Source: Clostridiales bacterium (GTDB taxonomy: Bacteria; Bacillota; Clostridia; Oscillospirales; CAG-382). From it: 27,608 nt of DNA. The translations under genes were made by a program, and so were the position numbers. The DNA is taken from assembly GCA_003343885.1 (NCBI GenBank), contig QAKH01000100.1:1-27608 (forward strand), given 5' to 3'. Under the pieces are notes generated by a model, which was not told the origin of the DNA, did not search any database, and was given only the letters and a program-made list of their open reading frames with translations. Each line of letters begins with the position of its first letter. Position 1 is the first letter of the stretch. This document shows, piece by piece, positions 21,528 through 27,608 of this stretch.

Positions 21528-22724
21528 TTATTGATTTTTAAGCTCTTTAGGGCATATTGGCGAGAAATTGCGCAGCGTCTGCACCACGAATTTTACCTTT
21601 TCGACTATATAGTCGATGTCCTCTTTGGTGGTTTCATGACTGAGTGTAAGTCTTAGAGAACCATGAGCTATTTCGTGTGGAAGTCCTATCGAGAGAAGCA
21701 CGTGTGACGGCTCAAGAGAACGTGATGAGCACGCAGAACCGGTTGAAGCGCATATTCCCTCGGCGTCAAGCATAAGAAGCAGGCTTTCTCCCTCAATGTA
21801 CTTGAATACAAAACTTGCCGTTCCGGGAAGCCTCTTTGTAGGGTGTCCGGTCAACAGGCATTCGGGAATTTCTGTTGTAAGACGGTTTATAAGCTCGTCA
21901 CGAAGTACGGCAAGCCTTGCGTTGTCGTCCTGCATTTCTTCGTTCGCAATTTCAAGCGCCTTTGCAAGTCCCATTATTGAAGCAACATTTTCCGTGCCGC
22001 CTCGCTTGTTTCTCTCCTGTCCGCCGCCGTCGATAAGATTTCTTATGACAACGCCGCTCTTTATATACAGCGCACCAACGCCTTTCGGTGCGCGGAACTT
22101 GTGTCCCGAAAGCGAGAGCATGTCTACTCCGAGCTTTTGTACGTCAATCGGAACATGTCCCACAGCCTGAACCGCATCAGTGAAGAACAGTACCTTTCTC
22201 TCTGAAAGAAGCTTTGCGATTTCAGCTATCGGCTCGACTGTTCCTATTTCGTTGTTGGCGTACATTACCGCAACAAGGCAGGTGTCGTCCCTGAGATTTG
22301 CTTCAACAGCCTTGGGCTCAACTCTTCCGTATTTATCAACGTCAAGATAAGTTACGGATATTCCTTTTTTCTCAAGCGATTTGCACGCCCCGAGGACTGC
22401 ATGATGCTCTACCTTGGTGGTAATCACATGGCAGGTATTTGTTTTGTTTCTGGCAAGATATGCGTCAACCGCACCCTTTATCGCCCAGTTATCTCCCTCC
22501 GAGCCGCTGCCGGTAAAATATATTTCCTGCGCCTTTGCGCCCAAAATATCTGCGATACGCTTTCTCGCACCGTCCAAAAGGGCGTTTACCTGTTGAGCAC
22601 GAGAGTAAAGACTTGATGGATTGTAGTAAAACTCGCCAAGATACGGCAGCATTTCCGCAAGCACCCTCGGGTGTACGCTTGTAGTAGCCGCGTTATCGGC
22701 ATATATAAATCTTTTTTCAGACAT
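21528..22724 (-). CDS. iscS: cysteine desulfurase IscS/NifS
   Basis: This PLP enzyme converts cysteine to alanine and passes persulfide sulfur to IscU and other acceptors. The 398-residue protein starts with IYADNAATTSVHP. It has His108 in KVEHHAVL, Asp183 in FFTDAVQAVGH, PLP-lysine Lys209 in SLSGHKFRAPKG, and the catalytic loop GICASTGSACSSRSLEPSHVL with Cys332. The loop is of the long, IscS-like (group I) kind. AAAGGA precedes the ATG. It is the first gene of an iscS-iscU pair; upstream is the acpP terminator, and no strong promoter was found in the remaining 80 bases. No IscR, HscA or ferredoxin gene is adjacent, as often in Clostridia. Confidence 0.96.
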   Translation of the reverse strand: MSEKRFIYADNAATTSVHPRVLAEMLPYLGEFYYNPSSLYSRAQQVNALLDGARKRIADILGAKAQEIYFTGSGSEGDNWAIKGAVDAYLARNKTNTCHVITTKVEHHAVLGACKSLEKKGISVTYLDVDKYGRVEPKAVEANLRDDTCLVAVMYANNEIGTVEPIAEIAKLLSERKVLFFTDAVQAVGHVPIDVQKLGVDMLSLSGHKFRAPKGVGALYIKSGVVIRNLIDGGGQERNKRGGTENVASIMGLAKALEIANEEMQDDNARLAVLRDELINRLTTEIPECLLTGHPTKRLPGTASFVFKYIEGESLLLMLDAEGICASTGSACSSRSLEPSHVLLSIGLPHEIAHGSLRLTLSHETTKEDIDYIVEKVKFVVQTLRNFSPICPKELKNQ

Positions 22725-22801
22725 ATTTCTATTCCTTTCCGTCCGTTTGAGTTGTGTAAGAGAGCAAACACACGGAGCACGGCGTGATGTTCATTTTCAC
22801 A

Positions 22802-22854
22802 AACAAAAAGGGAATACCACGCCTCGTACCTATTGTACCGCATAGTATTCCCGA
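22802..22854 (-). terminator. intrinsic terminator of acpP
   Basis: GGGAATAC (22812-22819) and GTATTCCC (22847-22854) form a perfect 8-bp stem with a further GTAC/GTAC pairing in the loop. On the minus strand it is followed by TTTTTGTTTG. Confidence 0.85.
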
Positions 22855-22875
22855 TTTATACCTTTATTTGTAAAA

Positions 22876-23100
22876 TTATAATTTCTTCTCAATAAAGTCG
22901 GCAACGTCCTTGACTGTTTTAAGCGTGAGGGCTTCTTCATCGGAAACCGTGATTCCGAAGTTTTCTTCGATTGCCATGAGCATGTCGACTACTTCTAAGG
23001 AATCGGCTCCAAGGTCTTCAACTATATTTGTATCAGCGTCAATTGTCGAAGGATCAATACGAAACTGCTTGGCAAGTAAGTCAATGATCTTTTCTACCAT
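22876..23100 (-). CDS. acpP: acyl carrier protein
   Basis: The 74-residue acidic protein carries the acyl chain in fatty-acid synthesis. Ser34 in DLGADSLEVVDMLM is the 4'-phosphopantetheine attachment site, and the four-helix pattern and length are standard. It has its own consensus promoter and terminator, so it is monocistronic here and is not next to fabD, fabG or fabF; ACP genes outside fab clusters can also serve other pathways, but nothing in the sequence sets it apart from a housekeeping AcpP. AAAGAGG precedes the ATG. Confidence 0.95.
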   Translation of the reverse strand: MVEKIIDLLAKQFRIDPSTIDADTNIVEDLGADSLEVVDMLMAIEENFGITVSDEEALTLKTVKDVADFIEKKL

Positions 23101-23206
23101 CTGTCAAACCTCTTTTCTGCGTTGATATTCGTTGATGTTCATAGATATTTGGATATTCAAGTATACACCGGCACGCTCAGAAAAAACATGTCCGTCTGTA
23201 ACTTAG

Positions 23207-23235
23207 ATTATATGCAATATACTATGTCTTGTCAA
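23207..23235 (-). promoter_or_regulatory. perfect-consensus sigma-A promoter of acpP
   Basis: On the minus strand TTGACA (23235-23230), 17 bases, then TATAAT (23212-23207): an exact match to consensus in both boxes and spacing. The leader to the acpP start is about 100 bases. Confidence 0.9.
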
Positions 23236-23278
23236 GTGTATATTTTCTTCCTGAGAGAGGAAAAGCGGCAGACAGTGC

Positions 23279-24019
23279 TTATTCTTCGTCCTCTCCCTCA
23301 TTTTCCCAGTTGTGCCATACGTTGGTTACATCGTCATTGTCATCAAGCATTTCAAGAAGCTTGTTCATGTTTTTGATGTCGTCCTCGCCGGAGAGAGAAA
23401 CATAATTTGACGGGACCTTGCTCTGTTCACACGAAACAAAGGTGTATCCTTTTTCGGTAAGAGCGTCTGTGACTGCCGATAAATCAGCCGGTGCGGTAGT
23501 TATCTCAAATACTCCGTCTTCACCGGAAATGTCCTCGGCGCCCGCCTCAAGAGCGGCTTCCATAAGCGCTTCCTCGTCAACGCCGTCTGCGTCGATAACA
23601 ATTACGCCTTTGTCCTCAAACATGTACGAAACACAGCCTGTCTGACCGAGATTTCCGCCGTATTTGTCAAAATAGTGGCGCATGTCAGCACCCGTGCGGT
23701 TGCGGTTGTCGGTAGTTGTTTCAACTATTACGGCAACGCCGCTCGGACCGTATCCCTCGTAAAGAATAACTTCGTAATTTACGCTTCCGTCAGCTCCGGA
23801 CGCCTTTTTAATCGTTCTTTCGATATTGTCGTTAGGAACGTTGTTAGCCTTTGCCTTTGCAATAAGGTCCTTGAGCTTGCTGTTGGAAACGGGATCAGGA
23901 CCGCCGTCTCTTACCGCCATGGCTATTTCTTTACCTATTTTGGTAAATACCTTGGCACGCTGAAGGTCGGTTTTTTCTTTTTTGTGCATGATATTCTTCC
24001 ACTTGGAATGTCCTGACAT
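23279..24019 (-). CDS. yebC: YebC/PmpR family (TACO1-like) translation/transcription factor
   Basis: The 246-residue protein starts with SGHSKWKNIMHKKEKTD, the family signature, and continues with TKIGKEIAMAVRDGGPDP and NVPNDNIERTIKKASG; the acidic domains 2 and 3 follow. YebC proteins were named as DNA-binding regulators, while the mitochondrial homologue TACO1 and recent bacterial work link the family to translation of difficult proline stretches; the sequence does not decide. AAAGGAG precedes the ATG. The spacer to argS (24020-24179) holds the argS terminator, so yebC seems separately transcribed. Confidence 0.95.
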   Translation of the reverse strand: MSGHSKWKNIMHKKEKTDLQRAKVFTKIGKEIAMAVRDGGPDPVSNSKLKDLIAKAKANNVPNDNIERTIKKASGADGSVNYEVILYEGYGPSGVAVIVETTTDNRNRTGADMRHYFDKYGGNLGQTGCVSYMFEDKGVIVIDADGVDEEALMEAALEAGAEDISGEDGVFEITTAPADLSAVTDALTEKGYTFVSCEQSKVPSNYVSLSGEDDIKNMNKLLEMLDDNDDVTNVWHNWENEGEDEE

Positions 24020-24134
24020 TGTATGTTAGCTCCTTTATATAATAATATTTTTTTGTTTTTATTTTATACCTGTATTTTATATTTGATATTTTTATTTTAT
24101 GCCGGCCTGCGGCGGGTTTACTTGCCTGATATTC

Positions 24135-24172
24135 TAAAAAAACTCAGATACCGGTGAAGATCCGGTACAGAG
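24135..24172 (-). terminator. intrinsic terminator of argS
   Basis: TACCGG (24149-24154) pairs with CCGGTA (24162-24167), and CTC/GAG arms extend the stem with a small bulge. On the minus strand it ends in GAGTTTTTTTAG. Confidence 0.8.
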
Positions 24173-24179
24173 GTTTTTA

Positions 24180-25871
24180 TTAAATATTTTTCGGACGCTT
24201 GAGTCCTATTAGCTTAAGACCGTTGCTCAGTACCACCGAGGTCGCCTCGACTATGGCAAGTCTTGTGCTGCGCACCTTTTCATCTTCGGCACGCAAAACC
24301 GGACAGTCGTGATAAAAACGGTTGAACTCCTGGCATACGTCCAAAAGATATCTTGAAATTACCGACGGTTCAAGGTCACGTCTTGCCTGTTCCACTTTTT
24401 CGGGGAAAAGGGAGAGGGTTTTTATGATGTCAACTTCGCTTGGGTGGGTTATGACGCCGTCTTTTCCGTAGCTTCCTGCTTTTTCGAGAATACTGCAGCA
24501 CCTTGCGTAGGTGTACTGCACGTAAGGACCGGTGTTGCCGTCAAAGTTGAGTACTTCGTCCCATATGAAATTGATATCTTTTATGCGGTTATTTGACAAA
24601 TCGTGGAAAATCACGGCGCCTACGCCTACAGCGCTTGCAACTTCCTCTTTATTTTCAAGAGTCGGATTTTTTTCGTTGATTATTTCTAGAGTCTTTTCAG
24701 TCGCTTCACGGAATAAATCTTCAAGCAGAATAACATTTCCTGTTCTTGTCGCAAGCTTTGCTCCGTCTATGCTTACCGTGCCGAAAGGTACATGTACAAG
24801 ATCCTTCGCCCATTCTTCGCCCATTAGCTCAATTACCTTGAAGAACTGCGCGAAATGCAGGCTCTGTCCGGCAGAGGTAACATATATGCATTTGTCAAAA
24901 TTGTAAGTTTTTTTGCGGTAAAAAGCGGCGGCTATATCACGTGTTGCGTAAATGGTAGAACCGTCGGATTTAAGCACAAGACAAGGCGGCATGTCGTATT
25001 CGTCAAGCGATACAATATACGCTCCGTTGTCAAGCTTCAACAGATTTTTCTCTTTAAGCGCATTTACGACTTCGTCAGTTTTGTCAAAATAGAAGCTTTC
25101 GCCGTTCCACGACTCAAAGTCAGCGCCTATAAGCTCGTAAACCTTCTTGAACTCAGCGATGCTTATCTCAACAAACCATTTCCATAGCTCTATGCACTCG
25201 CTGTCGCCCTGTTCCATCTTGGAAAATGCCTCTCGTGCTTCGTCCTCAAGCGACGGATCCTTTTCCGCCTCCTCGTGGAAACGCACGTATATCTCGGTGA
25301 GCGCCTTTATTCCTCGCTGTTCGATGGTTTCTTTGTCGCCCCACTTTTTATAAGCGACTATAAGCTTTCCGAACTGCGTTCCCCAGTCGCCGAGATGGTT
25401 AACGCCGACGCACTCGTATCCGCAGAAACGGTGGATATTTTTTATGGACTGTCCGATGACGGTCGAGCGAAGATGTCCTATGTGGAAGGGCTTTGCGATG
25501 TTCGGTGAGGAATAGTCAATAACTATCGTTTTGCCTTTGCCGACATCAGATGAACCGTAATCAGGATCGCTCATGCCGTTTAAGTTCTTTAAAAGATAAT
25601 CGTTTGAAATATAAAAATTTAAGTAGCCGTTTACGTTTTCTATTTTTTCAAATACGTTTGCGCACTCTTCGTTCGCTTTTAACCCGGCGCAGAGTGACTC
25701 GGCGATTTTCTGGGGAGGCATACGCATAGCCTTGCTGAGCTTGAAGCAGGGGAGAGCTATATCTCCGAGCTTGCGGTCAGCCGGATACTCAAGCATGTCG
25801 AAAATATCTGCTGTGCTAAAGCCGTTCAGCAGCTCTGAAAGACAGGCAGCCGCCATGTTTTTTTCGTTCAT
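24180..25871 (-). CDS. argS: arginyl-tRNA synthetase
   Basis: ArgS attaches arginine to its tRNA. The 563-residue class I enzyme has an N-terminal Add-1 domain, the catalytic signature SSPNIAKPFHIGHLRSTVIG with the HIGH box, and VNHLGDWGTQFGK. TRTGNVILLEDLF stands in place of a canonical KMSK, as in many ArgS. A C-terminal DALR anticodon domain follows (YTYARCCSILEKAG ... SRYLLDVCQEFNRFYHDC). Length is normal. GGAAGGAAAA precedes the ATG. The DUF3048 gene lies 84 bases upstream on the same strand without a clear intervening promoter, so the two may be co-transcribed. No T-box leader is visible. Confidence 0.97.
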   Translation of the reverse strand: MNEKNMAAACLSELLNGFSTADIFDMLEYPADRKLGDIALPCFKLSKAMRMPPQKIAESLCAGLKANEECANVFEKIENVNGYLNFYISNDYLLKNLNGMSDPDYGSSDVGKGKTIVIDYSSPNIAKPFHIGHLRSTVIGQSIKNIHRFCGYECVGVNHLGDWGTQFGKLIVAYKKWGDKETIEQRGIKALTEIYVRFHEEAEKDPSLEDEAREAFSKMEQGDSECIELWKWFVEISIAEFKKVYELIGADFESWNGESFYFDKTDEVVNALKEKNLLKLDNGAYIVSLDEYDMPPCLVLKSDGSTIYATRDIAAAFYRKKTYNFDKCIYVTSAGQSLHFAQFFKVIELMGEEWAKDLVHVPFGTVSIDGAKLATRTGNVILLEDLFREATEKTLEIINEKNPTLENKEEVASAVGVGAVIFHDLSNNRIKDINFIWDEVLNFDGNTGPYVQYTYARCCSILEKAGSYGKDGVITHPSEVDIIKTLSLFPEKVEQARRDLEPSVISRYLLDVCQEFNRFYHDCPVLRAEDEKVRSTRLAIVEATSVVLSNGLKLIGLKRPKNI

Positions 25872-25893
25872 TGTTATTTTCCTTCCCTTTAAA

Positions 25894-25944
25894 GTGTTAC
25901 GTACAGTATTGCTTACAGCGTTATACAGTGTTATACAGCGTTAC
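25894..25944. repeat. short tandem repeat (GTTATACAGC-like) between DUF3048 gene and argS
   Basis: Units resembling gttatacagc recur four to five times with about a 10-base step (gtgttacgtacagt, gcttacagc, gttatacagt, gttatacagc, gttac). It occupies most of the short spacer and has no recognised role. Confidence 0.55.
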
Positions 25945-25955
25945 TGGGTTGCTTG

Positions 25956-27089
25956 TTATTCGGTTACGGTTTCTGCGCCTAAAGGAGCGATAGCTATATA
26001 GCTTTTTCCGGGATTGAGGAGAAGCTCGGTCCTTCCGTCGGCTTCGTACAGAGTGTAACCCGAAGTTCTTGTGTCCTTGTGCCAGCAAATGTCGCGCGCC
26101 TTGCCGCCGGTAATGTGTACGCCCTCTCCGTCGCCTACAAAGTCAACGTAAATTCTTCCCTTGTCGTCGCCCGGGACAGCGCCCTGGTCGGCATATAAGA
26201 ATATCACGTTTTCAAATGCAAGCTGGGCGTCGTTGTTTGAGTCGATATGCGGCTCGTCAAAATGGCTCTTGAGGTATACGCCTTTTTCTGCGTCGTAATC
26301 AAATTCGCTTAAGGCGTAGTATGAGAATTCTATACTTGCGTATGTCGCACTCTCTCCTTCGTCCGGCACTGTCTTTTCAGGCAGAAATGAAAAAGGCTGC
26401 TTTTTGTCACTTGTCGTGCGGTATCCTTTTTCTTCAATGCCTGCGACAAGTTTTTCGCCGGTTGTCATCATGGAGTGCTCCATGCCCATGTTCTGTTTTC
26501 TCCACTCGTTGCGGTAAAACGGCGTATTGAAATAAATTCCGTCCATGTTTTCTGTTTTTCTTGCGGCAAGCGTTTCATAAGCGTCAGGACTTCCTCCGCA
26601 GTGAACGTAGATTGCGTCGTGAGCGTCAGAAACATCTATAAAGTAGTCGCGCGAGGAGCGTATGGAGCCGGTTTCCGGAAGATCTGCGTAGTCGGTAAAC
26701 AGGCACAGCAAACGGGTGATGCCGCCCTCGGCGAGTATTTCGTAAACTACGTCAGCTTCGGAAATTCCCTGCTGCGGAAGCGCCTGGTATATGTTGTTTA
26801 TCATTATCGCAACCGGTCTTATTTCGGAAAGTTCCTTTGTTGTTTCAAGTCCGGTGAGTTTGTTAAAGTATTTCACTTTTGAATCATCTGACTTGTTGTC
26901 ATCATCGACCGACGTAATTTCACCGGCATTGTCATCATTTGAGCTATCGCCGTTATTTATAACTGTGTCCGAACCGTTGACGGTCTGGTAATCGGACTTC
27001 TCACTGTTATTGCATGCTGTTAATCCAAAAACAAGAAAAACACAGACTATAACAGAGAGGATATATCTCAAGTATTTTTGTAGCTTCAT
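25956..27089 (-). CDS. DUF3048 domain lipoprotein (YerB-like)
   Basis: The 377-residue protein starts with a lipoprotein signal: a basic head (KLQKYLRY), a hydrophobic stretch, and a lipobox LTAC at Cys25, so it should be anchored outside the membrane. After an acidic, Asn/Asp/Ser-rich linker come the DUF3048 N-terminal domain (VAIMINNIYQALPQQGISEADVVYEI in overlapping pieces; GSIRSSRDYFIDVSDAHDA) and the C-terminal domain (ARDICWHKDTRTSGYTLY, LLNPGKSYIAIAP). The family (B. subtilis YerB) has no firmly known function. The ATG at 27089 is preferred over 27119: the latter adds ten residues before the signal and leaves only a 14-base leader from the predicted promoter. Confidence 0.88.
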   Translation of the reverse strand: MKLQKYLRYILSVIVCVFLVFGLTACNNSEKSDYQTVNGSDTVINNGDSSNDDNAGEITSVDDDNKSDDSKVKYFNKLTGLETTKELSEIRPVAIMINNIYQALPQQGISEADVVYEILAEGGITRLLCLFTDYADLPETGSIRSSRDYFIDVSDAHDAIYVHCGGSPDAYETLAARKTENMDGIYFNTPFYRNEWRKQNMGMEHSMMTTGEKLVAGIEEKGYRTTSDKKQPFSFLPEKTVPDEGESATYASIEFSYYALSEFDYDAEKGVYLKSHFDEPHIDSNNDAQLAFENVIFLYADQGAVPGDDKGRIYVDFVGDGEGVHITGGKARDICWHKDTRTSGYTLYEADGRTELLLNPGKSYIAIAPLGAETVTE

Positions 27090-27139
27090 GAAATAAATCG
27101 CCCTTTCAACAATATTCATTTAAATCTTCTAACCAAGTG

Positions 27140-27168
27140 ATTATATCAAATATCATTTAATAATGCAA
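27140..27168 (-). promoter_or_regulatory. sigma-A-type promoter of the DUF3048 gene
   Basis: On the minus strand TTGCAT (27168-27163), 17 bases, then TATAAT (27145-27140). It may also drive argS. Confidence 0.75.
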
Positions 27169-27259
27169 TATTTTTCTGCAAATTAAGTGAGTGTTCACAT
27201 CTGACATTAATTTTTGACACAAAAAACGACAGATAATAATCTGCCGCCAGATTACTGAC

Positions 27260-27290
27260 AAACCCACCTTTACGAACAAGAGGTGGGTTT
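27260..27290. other. 10-bp hairpin at the 3' end of the transposase gene
   Basis: AAACCCACCT (27260-27269) pairs perfectly with AGGTGGGTTT (27281-27290); the transposase stop codon lies at its edge and in its loop. It could be a terminator that stops outside transcripts or a structure of the insertion element's end. The minus-strand exit lacks a T-run. Confidence 0.6.
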
Positions 27291-27608
27291 AAGTTTTGCA
27301 AAAACAAAAAGTAAAGAGAAGAGAGCCGTTGCAATCTTCTTCATATTCTGGACGGCGGCAGTAAGCAGGCATTGCTCGGCAACTTTTGCAAGGCCGCGCA
27401 AACGGCAATAGCGAAGCCCATGCAGTTCTTTTGAATCTGCGAAGCTCCGCTCAATCGTTTCTTTACGTCTTGCGTAAATCTTTTTACCGTAATCGGTATG
27501 AGTAAATTTCCAAGCCTTATCCTTGAAATCTTCCCATACATGACGGCGAATGCTTTTCGTTGTTTGCTTTGCACTTAAACACATCTCCCTTCTCGGACAA
27601 CTTGCACA
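27270..27608 (-). CDS. IS1182-like transposase, C-terminal part (cut by window edge)
   Basis: The frame is open to the end of the window, so the gene continues outside; the ATG at 27584 is internal, with CASCPRRE in frame before it. The visible 112 residues contain a Cys-rich piece (C..CP....C) and the end of a DDE transposase: YARRKETIERSFADSKELHGLRYCRLRG, in two overlapping pieces, with the E-x6-K signature, followed by the AEQCLLTAAVQNMKKIA helix typical of IS1182-family C-termini. It marks one end of an insertion sequence, whose outer terminus should lie between about 27125 and 27260. Integrity cannot be judged. Confidence 0.85.
   Translation of the reverse strand, partial: CASCPRREMCLSAKQTTKSIRRHVWEDFKDKAWKFTHTDYGKKIYARRKETIERSFADSKELHGLRYCRLRGLAKVAEQCLLTAAVQNMKKIATALFSLLFVFAKLKPTSCS

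Noticed and set aside
24020..25955. T-box riboswitch before argS
   Set aside because: The upstream spacer of 84 bases is too short and lacks the conserved T-box sequence.
1..27608. tRNA or rRNA genes
   Set aside because: Reading both strands showed no T-loop GTTCGA with matching acceptor stem and no rRNA-like stretches; a tRNAscan run would settle it.

Overview
The window looks like chromosomal DNA of an anaerobic, Gram-positive-type Clostridia species (Bacillota), probably an uncultured gut lineage. The basis is the rnfCDGEAB gene order, purine-rich Shine-Dalgarno sites with some TTG and GTG starts, consensus sigma-A promoters with 17-base spacers, an IscS/IscU pair, and DUF1540, DUF3048 and YkvI-type proteins. 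No rRNA, tRNA or CRISPR array was seen. Species-level identity is not claimed.

Layout. 1-240: dispersed repeats, then a promoter. 360-5487: a complete six-gene Rnf operon (ferredoxin:NAD+ oxidoreductase, ion pump), closed by a palindromic terminator. 5722-6042 (-): a double DUF1540 protein. 6275-7342: a YkvI-like membrane protein. 7728-9713: a membrane-anchored nucleotide-sugar 4,6-dehydratase. 10402-11877 (-): a collagen-like protein with a Cys/Asn-rich head, facing a divergent family 2 glycosyltransferase (12080-13165). 13254-14033: a TIM-barrel sugar isomerase/epimerase. 14281-15648: a sodium:neurotransmitter-type symporter. 16588-16833 (-): a small conserved-looking protein. 17157-19151 (-): an orphan phage tail-fibre-like protein whose promoter carries LexA-like sites. 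19328-19954: an alpha/beta hydrolase. 20399-27089 (-): housekeeping genes rpiB, iscU, iscS, acpP, yebC, argS and a DUF3048 lipoprotein. 27270-27608 (-): the 3' end of an IS1182-like transposase cut by the window edge.

How genes may work together. Rnf would convert reduced ferredoxin into an ion gradient that could drive the Na+-coupled symporter. The dehydratase, the glycosyltransferase and the Thr-rich collagen-like protein could form a surface-glycoprotein module; this is inference from adjacency and from the known BclA-type systems.

The most unusual structure is non-coding. Three families of dispersed repeats, here called alpha, beta and gamma, fill the long spacers between convergent genes. 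Alpha has three successive hairpins and a T-run. Each copy is oriented as a 3' end of the gene before it, and its terminal stem differs completely in sequence between copies while staying base-paired around a conserved loop. The second notable point is the putative SOS control of the solitary tail-fibre gene.
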